Below, one piece after another: positions 37,187-49,166 of a stretch of DNA of 64,000 nucleotides. The first letter of the stretch is position 1. Each line of letters begins with the position of its first letter. This DNA is from Eublepharis macularius (lineage: Eukaryota > Chordata > Lepidosauria > Squamata > Eublepharidae), in the NCBI RefSeq assembly GCF_028583425.1, contig NC_072807.1:34911001-34975000 (forward strand), read 5' to 3'. The notes beneath the pieces were generated by a model, which did not search any database, was not told where the DNA came from, and was given only the letters and a program-made list of their open reading frames with translations. The position numbers and the translations under genes are program-made.

Positions 37187-37692
37187 CATCAGTTAACAGT
37201 TCTTTTAAAAGACTTTCAGATTAATAGTACTTGGTGGCAGCTGGAATATGGGTTTTATATGTTTAAGTGGAAGAATGCTGTGACTAGTTGTAAGGCAATC
37301 TAGAATAACGTACATTGGATGCTGGCGTGGCAGAGAACCTCCAACTTGATTGAGATGTGGTTAGCTGTCTGCCACTGGCTTTATGGAGAGTTTAAACAGT
37401 TTGTTAGCTGCAAGTTCTTTATGAATCCAAATGAGAAGCACTTCAGTCTTTTAAATATATGTTCTGAATTCTTTAGAAATATTTTAAATTGGCTTTTCTT
37501 CTGAAGTAGAGTGAGAAGGTTACAACCAAAGGACTTTTAAAGGGCTCTGCTATTAGTACACCAATGAAAGTGTAAACCCGGAGCATGATTCGGTTTCTGG
37601 AAGTCCACGACAACTAGAGAATATTCAAGAGAAGGCAGCTTGTTCAGCATGGAGAGCCACAGTGAAAATACTGTGAGGCAGAGGGCCATAGT

Positions 37693-37925
37693 TAATAACA
37701 ACATTTGATTTATATACCGCCCTTCAGGACAACTTAATTCCCGCTCAGAGCAGTTTACGAAGTGTGTTGTTATTATCCTCATGACAATCACCCTGTGAGG
37801 TGGGTGGGGCTGAGAGAGCTCTGAGAGAGCTGTGACTGACCCAAGGTCCCCCAGCTGACTTCAAGCAGAGGAGTGGGGGAACGAACCCAGTTCTCCAGAT
37901 AGACTGCTGCCCAGCATCCAACATA
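37693..37925 (-). repeat. Sauria-type tRNA SINE, minus orientation
   Basis: Starts taataacaacatttgattta, tataccgcccttcagg (reverse of the tail); contains gtgaggtgggtggggctgag and the reversed B-box region cgaacccagttctcc. Nearly full length, with an ATT-rich end. Confidence 0.75.
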
Positions 37926-39727
37926 AGATCTTCTTTGATCTTATTTTAAAACGGTGTTGAGAAGAAGAAAAAAAATCTTATCGTGAATATTGATATATGT
38001 ACTTGGAAGCATTGAAAAGACAGAATTTGGATGTTTAGCTTCCTGATTTTTTTTGGCCATTTTCAAACTTACCATTGCAGTCTTAAGGACCAGAAACTTT
38101 TGAATTAAACATTGCAATGTATATATAAATGGGAGTGGGTTAAACGTTAAGCATAACGAGTCACTGTTGCCCGTGTAGGTGTGCTCTGATAACACTGTAT
38201 AAATCATAACAAGCATCCAGTCCTGCATCTTTGTTCCTGAGTGAGGATTGTGAGTGGGAGGGGGGGGGGGAAATCTGCATGTTGGGTGAGATTGGTGCCG
38301 ACAGTTTGGGAAAATGGGTCACAGGAAATGCTTTGGAGTTACTTGTTTTGAATTGCGAAGAACGCTCATGGCACAGAGCCCAGCGGAATCATTTAGGCAT
38401 ATTTTGATCTGGCAGCCACATTCTGCCTCCTTTGAAAGAATATCAAAACAGGCAGTAGAGGTTTTGATCAAGTAAAAGAGGAAGGGCTTTTCTTCAGATA
38501 TTTTGCTGAATTTTCATGAGCACTGCGCAGTTCAGGCTGGTTTTTATGGCTTATTTGAAAGGCAGTATATGCCAGTCGTTTGACATACAAGCAGCAATTT
38601 AAACCCTTGCAACGATTTGAAACAGCCAGCAAGGAACGTCGGAGTTAAACAACAGGGGATCCTTGCACCTTTACTTAGGAAGTTATACAATGCACCCCCA
38701 CACTGAACTCATAATCTCTTTCAGTGGTAGAGTCATTGAAACCCCGAATGTGCCTTTGCGCGAAAAATACATTTTTGGCCTATTCTACAGGTATCAGCAG
38801 TCTGGCCCGTCATGTTTTGGTTGTTTATATCTGCATGGTTGTAAACCGGTCCATGCTGCCAACATAGTTGGTATGGACCGCAAATGTGAGCTGTTTTATT
38901 TTTGCTCATAAATTCTGCTGCGGCCCCGTTCAGTATCCAGTTTATCCTGTTCTTTGCCCATATAGTGTGCAAAGCTGTGAGGAGGAGTTGCATTGTGGTT
39001 TTTTTCCAGTGAAGGAGCATCTGTAGACTGCACATATGAAATGCTGCAAGTATAAATAAGACGACAACTTTGTCCTAATGGTTACCGGCAGGCATCTTGG
39101 CCTGCATCACTAGCCACTGTAGGAGCCGAGAGCTTGAGGTGTGTGGGAGAACGCTATAGCGACAGATGACAGTGGCACCAAGGTTCAATGCAATTGTGGT
39201 CAGCTCCATTTATGCCAAGCAAAACAGGAGGCAGAGGAGACCATTTTATTTTCCTGCTGAACTGTTCCTGTAAACTGTCTTCTGGTAGTCACCCCGGAGC
39301 TACTCCCCAAGGGAAATGCTTCTTGAAAGCTTTTTGCAAGTTTAACGTGTTACTTGGAGAACGGGTAGTGAAAATGCACTTCCAAGTTTTATTCCCTTTT
39401 TAAGCAGAACAAAGTGCCATTTCCCATGAGGCCTGCAGCAAGGACGTTTGCAGTTGTGGAGCTTAATGGGACTCAAGGGATATCATGTCAAAGCAGAAGA
39501 GCGCAAATCTTAATACAAATAGTCAAATTTTTAAAACTATCAAATGATTTTGATTGGCTTAAAGAACTTTAATGGTGGTTAAATGTGCCTAGAGCCCATT
39601 AACTGGTTGTCAAGCCAAGGAGCTATATGACTAGTGCTTAACTCAACCTTCCCCTTTTTTTCATAGATAAATTATATTTTTGCAGCTCAGCATAAGTTGG
39701 GGCATCTGATCCCACAGTCCACTTCAA

Positions 39728-39890
39728 GTTGTAAGCTTTCAAGAGTCAGAGCTCCCTTATTCAGACAGTCTGAAGAAGAGAGCTCTGACTTTCAAAAGCT
39801 TACACCCTGGAAACCTTGTTGGTCTCTAAGGTGCTACCGGACTCAAACCCTGCTGTTCTACTGTAGGTGAACACGGCTACCCACCTAAAA
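39728..39890 (+). mobile_element. PLE-derived fragment, partly inverted
   Basis: Left short arm gtaagctttcaagagtcagagctcccttattcaga mirrors the right arm tctgaagaagagagctctgac ... aagcttacac. The tail gttggtctctaaggtgctac ... gttctactgtaggtgaacacggctaccc is nearly complete. The second hammerhead box has decayed to AAAA. Confidence 0.6.
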
Positions 39891-39954
39891 CAAACTTCAT
39901 GTTGCTTAACCGTAGCTAAGTGATCAGCAGAGTAAGGGCTCCATGTGTCTGGAG

Positions 39955-40255
39955 AAACCTTAATAGCATCTGATCACTGCCAGAGGATGTGGTGATGGCC
40001 ACAGGCATAGATGGTTTCAAAAGAGAATTAGACATATCTGAAAGATGGGTCTATCAGTGGTTACTAACCATGGTGACTAAAGGGAGCCTCCATGTTCAGA
40101 GGCAGTAAACCTCTGAAGACCTGTGTAGGAGGCACAGCTTCTATGCTCTGTTTTGTTGGCCTTCCAGAGTAACTGGTTGGCCACTGTGTGAGACCGAATA
40201 CTGAACTAGATGGGCCACTGGTCTGATCCAGCACAGCTCATAGGATGTTTTTAAC
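39955..40255 (+). mobile_element. CR1-clade LINE 3' end
   Basis: It contains gaggatgtggtgatggccac, atagatggtttcaaaag, cctccatgttcagaggcag, aactggttggccactgtgtg and gggccactggtctgatcc, in the order of a reptilian CR1/L3-like 3' region. It directly follows a PLE fragment (39728-39890). Confidence 0.7.
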
Positions 40256-42178
40256 ATTAACATGAAGCAAACAATGCTGTCTTATTAGAACTGGAAACAT
40301 CATAATGCTGTGGGCAGCACAGATTTCTGGCTTCGAAGGATTGTAATGAATTCTGATGCCGTAATACAAATTCTCCATACATTATAATACTGTCAGTCTG
40401 AGGGAGTGGGGAGAAATAATAGTTTAGGGTGGGGAAAAAAAAACAGCAAGCGAGCCCTCAGTTCAGCTCAATTTTTTAAAATTCTGATTTTTCGTCATGG
40501 CAGCACGTATCAGTTCTCGAGCCGCCGTTCACACCTGCAGTTTTCTGCTGTGCCAAAGTGTCTGGGCAAGGGTGTCGCTTCCTTTTTGGAACGCAGTTCA
40601 GGATTTTTATCATTATAACAAAAGGACACAGGAAGGAAGGAAGGATGTGACTTGGGCTAGCCTGTCAGCTTGACTTTCCCATCTGAACTACCAACTTCTG
40701 GGGCTTGGCCAAGGAACTTGCTTTCCTTTCAAATTGCTTGAGCATCCACCTAGGCTGATAGAATATCTTTTTGTCCTGTGAAAACATTGCCTTTTTGAGT
40801 TTTTAAGCCTCTTGGAAATTTCATAACTCCAGGATGTCCATGGCAGTGACTTTTTGTTTGGAGAAGATTACAGCTTTGACAACTAGTAAAAGACCGGTTC
40901 TGGCAGGAAGCCTCTTGAAGGCCTAATGCTAGCAAATCGACCTCTGACCCGGCATCCTACCTATGCATAATTTTATCCTTTCCCAGTGAGAACACCTCCT
41001 TTTTCTGCCCGTGGGAATAGCTGCACGTTCGCAAATATTTGACCTCTTCTTGTGGGACCAGACTTTCAGTGCCCAGCCATATGGATTAAATAAAATAAGT
41101 TTAAAATAAGCAAGTAGTTGGTGTCCTTTGAGCTTCCTGTGTTTATGGTCTGGTTAGCACGGCATTAAAGCTGATGTCCAGCTGTTTCCCATGCAAAATC
41201 AAAAACGAAGTTGAAGCTTTAGTTTCCAGATTAAAAGAAGCCAAGATTTTCTTCCCTTAAAAAAAAGAGAGGGAGGGGTTGCGAGGTGCACCGAGGAACA
41301 GAATTGCAAGCTGCAGTCGTGTGGCCCTTCTGAAACACTTCTATGAGTTGGTTTTGTGTTAAAAGCCAAAGGTGCGAGGTTGGCAAAAGAACATGGCAGC
41401 CCTGCTAGTAAGTCCCATAGCTCTTGCTTTCAGAAGTCTGAATAAAGCCTACATCCAGTTTATAAATGTTTCCGTTACCTCTTCTGGAGGAACGGGTGGG
41501 GGGGTAGCTGCTTCCTTACATCCTTTGGCAAATGATGTCCTTTGATAGTAGAATTGACGCCCCTTACATCACACTTCCTCAAAATGTAAATGGAAGATTG
41601 GATGGTATAACATCTTTCCCCGGAGGCGGCAAGATTGATGTAGAGCATCTGTTTCACCTAGACCTTCAATTGATCTGCTGGGCTGGCCATTAACTGAATG
41701 CTTATTTAAAAGAATAACACGGTCGTATGCCCAAAGAGATGCATTTATCATCTGCTATAGCCTAAACTATCTCAATCTGTAATATATATATACGTGTAAT
41801 ATATAGTGAGATTCTAGCAGGTTAAGAGCAACAAAGTACATTTTCTGGTGGTATATAAATAAATCTTCAAAGCTTAGATGAAGGGCACATACATCAGAGC
41901 GTGCTCTTGAGAGGCTCCCCCTTTCCCCTCCGTAGGGTGTGTGAAGGAACTGCTGCCAGTCGGTTATGCCTGACGTGAGTAGAGCAGAATCGGCTTTTTG
42001 GTAAGGCAATGCCATCCTCGGATTCTTTTGCACAGGTTGTAACTGCCACTGAGTTGTCACGCTTTCTTAACAAGGGTGCTAATTGGTGTGAAATTGCTGT
42101 GATTTGATTATGGTTCTTTCTCGCTCGCTGTCCTTTTCAGTTTGAGAGCCACTTGTATGCCAGCATATTTTCTTTAAA

Positions 42179-42536
42179 CTGGGGCTCCCAACCTTTTTGA
42201 GCCTGCAAGCACCTTTGGAATTAAGAGAGACAGGGTGCTGGGTGCAAATGCGAAGGGGCTGCTGCAGGAGCTGGAGCCAACCACAAAATGCCAGGGAGTG
42301 TCATATTCACGGCTTACCTTCAGCCATACAGAGGAGATCTTTGTGCTGTGATGGCAGCTGTTGCCAAAGCAACTTTTTAAAAATGTGCAGAGCCAATCAA
42401 GTCTCCTGAGGCCAATCAAAACCCTGCTGGGCAGAAGACCCACCTGGCCCCATTTAAAAAAAAAACACTTGGCAGGTGTCAGGAAAGGTGTCAGTGGGCA
42501 CCATGGTGCTCGCGAGCACCGTGTTGGGGACCCCTG
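42179..42536. mobile_element. hAT-type non-autonomous DNA transposon (about 358 bp)
   Basis: The right terminus on the minus strand is CAGGGGTCCCCAACACGG; the left end GGGGCTCCCAACC is its imperfect inverted copy with a degraded first base. Flanks are CTTTAAAC (42172-42179 region) and CTTTAAAT (42537-42544), consistent with an 8-bp target duplication. A palindrome GGTGCTCGCGAGCACC lies at 42505-42520. No transposase frame. Confidence 0.7.
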
Positions 42537-43492
42537 CTTTAAATTTATGGGAAGATAAAAAGCGCAGCTATATAAATAAATATTACGTTAGATGTAAGTG
42601 AAATCTAAGTTTTATATTCCTGGAGTTATTTCTGTACAGAGTGAGATTGATGAAGGGCAAAGATAAATTACCTTTTAACCAGAAACGTATTTTAAATTAG
42701 AAATGCACCATGCTATGATCTCTTTTACCATTCTCTCTCTCTCGTTTCAAGAGTAGGTGCATGAGATCTAACTGGGCTGCCTCAGATGCTCAAATATAGT
42801 GCAATAATGTGCGTTGGTGTGTCATAAGCCTTATGAACATATTGTTATAGCACTTTGTGATGTGGGCCTTGCGTTTAAAAGCAAAAAGCTTCTGTGTTTG
42901 CTACTTAAGGGCTACTCAGCCAACTCTGTAATCACTCTTGAAAACTGTGGAGAAATTGCCAATACACAGTCAAGTGGACCAAGACCAGCTGTGAAGCCGC
43001 CGTCGTTCATCCTTGGCTACAGCTCCTGCGTCCGGGGCTCTCTGCTTATTGTGGGGCAGCAATAGAAAAAAGATCGAGCGCGAAAGATTTGTTTAGTTTC
43101 TTTCATCTGTTAAAGTTACCTGCCTTGGTGGTTTGTGGGTGGCCGTCTTTATTGCCAATTCAAATAAAATAGCCCTCATGGAAGTGCGCTCTGCAGTGTT
43201 AATGACCGGTAGCCTACTGTCTGCACACAGGCAGCTCGCGGTGGTGGTGTATACTGAGCATGTGGTACATGTTCATTTCGGTGGGACTTTGCCCAGCCCT
43301 GGCTGAAGTGAATTGAGAGTTGCACAGCCTGAAGACTGGGCTTGTGTTGTTGGAAGCAGATTCGGTTGGAGCTGACGGGCCTTAGTGACGAGGAAGCATT
43401 TGGGATTGCAATGTGGGTCTGCTTACCAGACTCGGAGCACAACTGGATGAGCCCGAGTAATGCTAATGTTAAATTTGTTTCTTCAGAGGATA

Positions 43493-43581
43493 ATGGAGAA
43501 CCCAATGGCAAGTTCTTCTCCCCCGTCACAGTTTCCAGACGACGAGGGCTCGAAGGAGAGCAACGATATTGTTTCAGCTGG
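43493..43581 (+). CDS. HMG20A: HMG20A coding exon 1 (start codon)
   Basis: The exon begins at 43487 after a pyrimidine-rich acceptor (ttgtttcttcag), with six untranslated bases before ATG at 43493. The start context is good (A at -3, G at +4). It encodes residues 1-29 plus two bases of codon 30, beginning MENPMASSSSPPSQF, and ends at a GTAAGC donor at 43582 (phase 2). The start is chosen because the N-terminus resembles the HMG20A family start (MENLM-type, followed by a D/E-G-S-K-E-S-N-D block). An antisense reading frame across this exon has no support. Confidence 0.93.
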
Positions 43582-44163
43582 GTAAGCAACTGTCCTTCCA
43601 TTCTTGGGTCATGCAGACTTAGCCCTCTATGTGCTCTCTGAAGCAAATCTCTGTGAGTGGTTCTTTTTACCCTGGTTTTCAAACACTCACTTCTAAAACC
43701 GTATTCTGCCTTCACTGACTTCTTGACCTTCATCTTCTCCATTTTTTGAAAGTATCTGAGATTTCCATTAGCGTTCTTGTAGAGAACCTCTTTTAGGTAC
43801 GGTGCTAATTCTTAACATAGAAAACAGATTTGTGGGTGTTAAGTCTGCTTTAGGAGCAGTTGATTTGTGTGAGAGATCTTTCTGCATTTGAAAAGGTCTG
43901 GGTATAAAGGAGCACCCATAAAATGTTTCGGGACTGTCTAGATGAGCCTTTTCATCTAAATTCCAACTATAACTGCAGTATTCTCACAGAAATCATTCTG
44001 GCAGGTACAACATACTGTGCTCTGATAGTCAGTTCTGGGGAATGTCTGTTTACAGCAATGTTAATATTTGCAGCGTCACAGAATATCTCAAAGGCATCAC
44101 AGTGGGCAGTCTCTTGTCTTGTTAGCGGCAAGGCCATCTCAATCGATCACGTGATCTTTCCAG

Positions 44164-44311
44164 GCTCAATCACTCAGAAGGGTCTTGCAGCGGCAGCGGG
44201 TCCCAGTCGGCCAACCACCCCGATTTTGCAGAGGAGGTGCTGCAAGCTCCGTTGCCTCGCAGTGAGTCATCTAACAAAGCTGAAAATAGCGAGTCGAGAC
44301 CTGAGGAGGAG
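44164..44311 (+). CDS. HMG20A: HMG20A coding exon 2 (acidic/serine-rich N-terminal region)
   Basis: Acceptor tctttccag ends at 44163 and donor GTGAGC starts at 44312. The exon completes Gly30 and encodes residues 31-79, a low-complexity Ser/Glu/Asn-rich stretch starting LNHSEGS and ending SRPEEE. This is the least conserved part of the family. It keeps the length and landmarks of HMG20A (GLNH at the start, a SESSN block, an acidic end) but differs at many positions. No folded domain is expected here. The 581-base intron before it contains nothing recognisable. Confidence 0.92.
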
Positions 44312-45002
44312 GTGAGCAGAAACACCAGGAAGCAGCCTCAAACGTGGTTGTCACCTGAATTTAGGTACCCATTCATGCCTTGTAATGGCACGTTGGCTGC
44401 TGAGGTTGATTAGCATTGTTCCAGGCTTGATGACGGTGCCTGGCACTGTGGGAGGCAGGGATAAGTGGATTATAGATTGCGGATCTCTAAAGATCATCCC
44501 GTGGCAGGGCACTGCACAACTGCCTCGTAATTGCTTCCCCTTCCACAAGGGCGTTTGGCCAAGCTCTCGTTGAAGCTAAGATATAAAGTGAATGGAAAGT
44601 CACTAGCTCCAGTGTCCTCATAGCTTAGTTTCTTACAATAAACACTTTAGCATTTCAGGTTTCAGGATATTGAGGGGCCTCATGGTCTAAAGTTTTCAAA
44701 GCCTTTTACACGGGTGATCTTGGCTTCCTATTTCTGTAACAATGGCATTGTCCTTAGTTAAATTCTCAGCCGTAGCTCTAAAGATCGTGGCAGCTGAAGA
44801 CTGGTTTTGAAAACAATGTTTTGACAAATTACCCCTGGAAGCTCCTTTCACCAATGTGGACTTTTTAAAATGGGAATTCTCTTCCTCCATCCTATCTAGT
44901 CTCTACCAAGCTACCATGTACTTGCCTGTGCTATTTCTTCTCCAACCCCAAACTTGCATTTGGTTATGTCTAGTAGTGTTCCCAGCAGATTCTGATTTGG
45001 GA

Positions 45003-45240
45003 GAGAGAGTGTGGTGTAGTGGTTTGGGTGTTGGGCTATGACCTGGGAGACCCAGGTTCAAATCCCTGCAGTGCCATGGAAGTTTGCTGGGTGACCTTGA
45101 GACAGTTGCACACTCTCAGCCTAGCCTACTGTACAGGGTTGCTGGGAGGATAAAATGGAGGAGAGGAGGAGGAGGATGCAAGCTGCTTTTGGTCCCAGCT
45201 GGGGAGAAGCGCGGAGTATAAATGAAGTAAATAAATAAAT
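45003..45240 (+). repeat. tRNA-derived SINE, full length
   Basis: A box in gtggtgtagtggtttggg, B box in ccaggttcaaatccc, body tgctgggtgaccttgagac, end gtataaatgaagtaaataaataaat. It lies about 100 bases upstream of coding exon 3. Confidence 0.8.
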
Positions 45241-45345
45241 GTTCCTGTTCAAGAGAAACACCAGTGTGATGCTGGCATTTAACACCAACAGTATTCAAGA
45301 TGCCCTTTAAGATTTAAAGCAGCTGAATTTTCTTCTGTCTCCTAG

Positions 45346-45585
<240 letters not shown>

Positions 45586-46513
45586 TAGAATTTGATAGTG
45601 GTTTCTTACACAGAGTGTTGCTTAGCCAGGAAGAATTTCATGCATCCTGATCTTAACACTAGTAGAAAAACCCATTACTTGGGTAATGCCAGAGATGGTC
45701 ATGGGCTCATTTAGGATGGGTTGAGTCTATTTAGCATTGTGGGTTTTGAGGAGAGAAAGAGAGTCATAATAGGGCAGGGCAAGCCTTTGAGTGCCCATAA
45801 TGCATATGGGGGAGTGGCAAGCCGGGTGGCTAATACTCCATTCTCCGGATGTGGCCGTTTAACTGGCATCTCAGAAAAGGTAGGCAGATCCGTCTGAAAG
45901 AACAGGATGCAAATAGAACCCTGGAAGGATATTCCCATGTAGAAGGGCTGCTAACAATGTAAAGTGAATTTGATCCTAGGGTCGAGGCAAGGAGGCTTGC
46001 TTCATGAATCAGTATTTTTAAAAATTCCCAGTTTGTGAGCCAGGGATCTCTACGTTTAGCCTTCTTGTTTCATCCCATCTCTCGCTGTCAGGGGTTACCA
46101 GCTCATGTTAGAACTGACATCACCTCCTGTTTAGAAGGCTTCTGTGAGCAGAGACACCTCCCCCATAAGTCTGGGAGAGTGGCACAGATGGCCCCTGGCT
46201 CAAAGTGGAATTCCCAAGGGCGAAGGAGGTAGAGGAAGGCAAGGTGACAAGAGGAAACAGGAGCACAGCTAGTGGTCCTTTTGGTAGAGGTCCTGCAGCT
46301 GAGCCACTGGAAGGAGGCAAAGAGGCCAGGCTGCCACCACCTTGCCTTCCCAGCCCCAAAACTGCGACAAAGGGTAAGTTTTGCCTCAGAGAATCTCCTC
46401 CCATATGCAATAATGTGGAGATTTACTGCCAAGGTAAAAGTAGTGTAGAATCTGCCTGTATTCTGCTTGCCAAGAACAGGCAGAGTGACCTTGAGCGAGT
46501 AAAAGGGAAGAGA

Positions 46514-46638
46514 TCCAGAGGAGGTAGCCATGTTAGTCTGTAGTTGCAAAATAGTAAAAAGTCCAGTAGCACCTTTAAGACTAACCAACTTTATTGAGGC
46601 ATAAGCTTTCAAGAACCACAGATCTCTTTGTCAGATGC
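46514..46638 (-). mobile_element. PLE tail with 12-bp target-site duplication
   Basis: On the minus strand it reads from gcatctgacaaagag through ggtgctactggac to gactaacatggctacc. It is flanked by AAAGGGAAGAGA at 46502-46513 and 46639-46650, so the ends are exact. The hammerhead-like segment (46599-46638) keeps stem I GCAT/ATGC, but box 1 is CTGACAA and the second box is preceded by TT. Confidence 0.65.
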
Positions 46639-46810
46639 AAAGGGAAGAGAGGATCACAAATATATACTTACCTGTGGCCCAATGCACACCTAGCCATATT
46701 TTCTCCTTCTTTGTAAGTGGATCGTTGCATGCCGGGGTTGGTGAGAAGTCTGGCTGCCCCAGATTAGAATTTTGCCCCATCCTGACAGAGGCCCAAACCA
46801 GTAATTTGTT

Positions 46811-47160
46811 GCAGTAGAAAAGAGCAAGAGTCCAGTAGCATCTGTAAGACTAACCACATTTGTGGTAGGATATGAGTTTTCATGAGAGTTGTGGTAGGAT
46901 ATGAGTTTTCACTTCTTCAGATGCAGCTAGAATGTGAGTCTATCTGACCTTATATTTTGGAGAGTGGAGTGATTACGATGCTGAATGACGGTAGCAGGTA
47001 AATGACAAAAACAAGTGAAGGACAATAGCAGGTGTGATTGGATAGGGTGGGGTATGCAGAAGGGTGGTGGGTGTGGAGAAATCAGCATTGGTAATGAAAC
47101 AGGAAGCCTAGGTCTCGATTCAATCCAGGTGGATGCATTGTCTTGAGCTTCATTATCAGA
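46811..47160 (-). mobile_element. PLE fragment with tail and C-terminal coding remnant
   Basis: The + strand starts in the reversed tail (agcaagagtccagtagcatc), passes a 29-base tandem duplication (46861-46911) and continues about 230 bases beyond the cttcttcagatgc box. On the minus strand that part resembles, as I recall it, the end of the PLE reverse transcriptase/GIY-YIG polyprotein gene and its 3' UTR. No intact protein is present. Confidence 0.5.
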
Positions 47161-48024
47161 ACAATAACAATAATCAGTACAGTAAAAATAATTTGTTTTA
47201 ATTGATGAAAGCCACCACCTTAAGAATTTTTAACCGAGATCACAGGATAAAAATGTTTCCAATTGCTACCAGTGTGCCCAAGCGTATGAATCAAAACAGA
47301 GGAGAGTTGATGGGTTTTTTTCTTCTGCTTCGCCTTCTGAAGTAAATCCCATTGGCCTGCATTTGTACTACCAACCGTCAGTTTCTACATGGGGATATAA
47401 GGAAAGAGGGCCTGGAGCCAATTAAAGAAGAACATGACGGCGGGGAGGAAGGGGAGCTTTTTATGCGAAAGGGCTCCATGATCTTCATGCTTGCCTGTGT
47501 CTCCTCCTTGAGTTCCCTGCCCGTTGACAACCCCCTTTGAAGTCCTCTGTAGCCAAGCTCCCTTCATTAAGCTAATGTGACAGAATGCTCCGGGCGACGT
47601 TGATCTGATTCCTTTAGAACTAGGTTCAAATGTATCATTGTATGAAAGTAAGAATTCTGGGATCGATTCATCATCCGCAGGGATGCGATTTGTGTACGTG
47701 CACGGTGTAGAACGATGTGCAAGTTTGTGAAATCTCTCTTGGTGATCACCTTGCGTGTCACAGGGATTCTAGGCTGGGTAGCTGCACAGTAAAATCTATA
47801 ATAAAACCGGGTGCCCGTTAAAATGTAAGTAGCATAGCCATGAATTGGTCAATGCTGCCTTAATCCTGGCCAGCAAATGTCAAGTACGGAAAGGATGGCT
47901 TTATTCTTTCAGAAAATAATTAGTCTCATACTCATATCTAAGGGATGGGAGGTCCACAGGTAAGGAACAGCTATTGAGATGGCTATTTTGTATCCTTGAA
48001 TTTAACTCAGAGATAATATTTGTG

Positions 48025-48092
48025 TAAAGGTGCTACAGGACTCTTTTTGATTTTGCTACCACAGACTAACACGGCTAACTCCTCTGCATCTA
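48025..48092 (+). mobile_element. PLE 3' tail fragment
   Basis: gtaaaggtgctacaggactc, then tttttgattttgctaccac and agactaacacggctaactcc match the tail arm of the element at 37010-37186 in the opposite orientation. Strongly 5'-truncated. Confidence 0.55.
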
Positions 48093-48167
48093 CAATCAAG
48101 AGGGCTCCCTTAACTGATCATAAAGCAGGACACAAGGGCGGAGATGTGTAATGTGTTAGCATGTAAA

Positions 48168-48425
48168 AGCCAGTTTGGTGTAGTGGTTAAGAGCATGGGA
48201 CTCTAATCTGGAGAGCCGGGTTTGATTCCCCACTCCTCCGCTTGAAGCCAGCTGGGTGACCTTGGGTCAGTCACAGCTCTCTCAGAGCTCTCTCAGCCCC
48301 ACGCACCTCACAGGGTGTTTTGTTGTGGGGATAATAATAACATACTTTGTAAACTTCTCTGAGTGGGTGTTAAGTCATCCTAAAGGGCGATATATAAATC
48401 AAATATTATTATTATTATTATAAAT
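48168..48425 (+). repeat. Sauria-type tRNA SINE, full length
   Basis: gccagtttggtgtagtggttaag (A box), gggtttgattcccc (B box), cagctgggtgaccttgggtc, ctctcagagctctctcagcc, cacctcacagggtgtttt, then a tail ending tatataaatcaaatattatt with ATT repeats. This is the reference copy for the others in the window. Confidence 0.85.
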
Positions 48426-49009
48426 AAGTTGGTGTGTGCTAATATGGGTTTTTTTAATATTGGGTACTGGGGCTTGAGTGCAGGCCTCTTAGGTGAGAAA
48501 GAGGGAGGCTATGGAAGTTTGCTGTGATGGGATAGTAGCTATATCTGAGGGAGTGGAGTGAACTGCAGGTTTTGGCCTAATCTGGAAAGAAAGATTTTCA
48601 GTCAGTCTGTCTCTCAAGTTATTCCATCTAGTTCAGTGAGCCTGTGTGAAAGTCTGAGTCTTCTACTGTGTGGATGAATACAGCCCAAGTGGTAACAGAG
48701 GGAAAGTTCAGTTCAGTCGGGCAATATTTGTGTAAAGGCCTGAGTGAATCTGTCTCTCTGTGGATGAGAGAGTGTTTATTTCATTAGTGCAGATCTGTGT
48801 GAAAAAATAGTCTTTGTGATTAGGTCTGTGAATATACCTTTAAGAAGATACAACTGTTTTGAAACTACCAAGGTATTCTGAAACCAATACGCTTATCAGA
48901 ACTCTGCAACCATCACACTTATAAATTCTACTTCTGTTTGAGGAAGAAAAAATGCCTTGGCTGTTGTGGGTTTTCCGGGCTGTATTGCCGTGGTCTTGGC
49001 ATTGTAGTT

Positions 49010-49050
49010 CCTGACGTTTCGCCAGCAGCTGTGGCTGGCATCTTCAGAGG
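49010..49050 (-). ncRNA. Second hammerhead-like motif, minus strand of left arm
   Basis: Exact reverse complement of 49126-49166 with both boxes intact (TCTTCAG at 49041-49047 and TTTC at 49017-49020 on the + strand). A transcript of either strand would therefore carry one sense copy and one antisense copy. Confidence 0.5.
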
Positions 49051-49125
49051 TGTAGCACCAAAAGACAGAGATCTCTCAGTGTCACTCAGTGTAGCACCAA
49101 AAGATCTCTGTCTTTCGGTGCTACA

Positions 49126-49166
49126 CCTCTGAAGATGCCAGCCACAGCTGCTGGCGAAACGTCAGG
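49126..49166 (+). ncRNA. Hammerhead-ribozyme-like motif in PLE (GUC cleavage site)
   Basis: Stem I CCT (49126-49128), box CTGAAGA (49129-49135), one extra T, stem II GCCAGC (49137-49142), loop of 7, GCTGGC (49150-49155), box GAAA (49156-49159), C-G, then UC before AGG (49164-49166), which pairs with CCT. The site reads GUC/AGG, the favoured hammerhead cleavage triplet. A second copy on the minus strand lies at 49010-49050. The one-base insertion before stem II is shared with the other PLE family. Confidence 0.5.

Larger units (their letters stand above)
17684..43486 (+). other. HMG20A: HMG20A intron 1 (inferred)
   Basis: This 25.8-kb repeat-rich stretch lies between the candidate first exon and the first coding exon. 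No coding exon is recognisable. G-rich tracts follow the promoter (17650-17710, 17873-17884). Named repeats are listed separately. The stretches 19600-24900, 27300-29270, 30000-30980, 31300-36860, 37950-39720 and 40260-42170 hold only unique-looking sequence, mononucleotide runs and short spurious frames. Additional non-coding leader exons could be hidden here. Confidence 0.5.

Noticed and set aside
43176-43742. 188-aa minus-strand open frame
   Set aside because: Antisense to HMG20A coding exon 1 and its flanks; no recognisable domain, and the sense strand is clearly the coding one.
46103-46612. 169-aa minus-strand open frame
   Set aside because: It runs into the reversed PLE tail (46514-46638) and resembles no protein.
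48168-48240. Functional tRNA gene
   Set aside because: The boxes belong to a full-length SINE with an ATT-rich tail.
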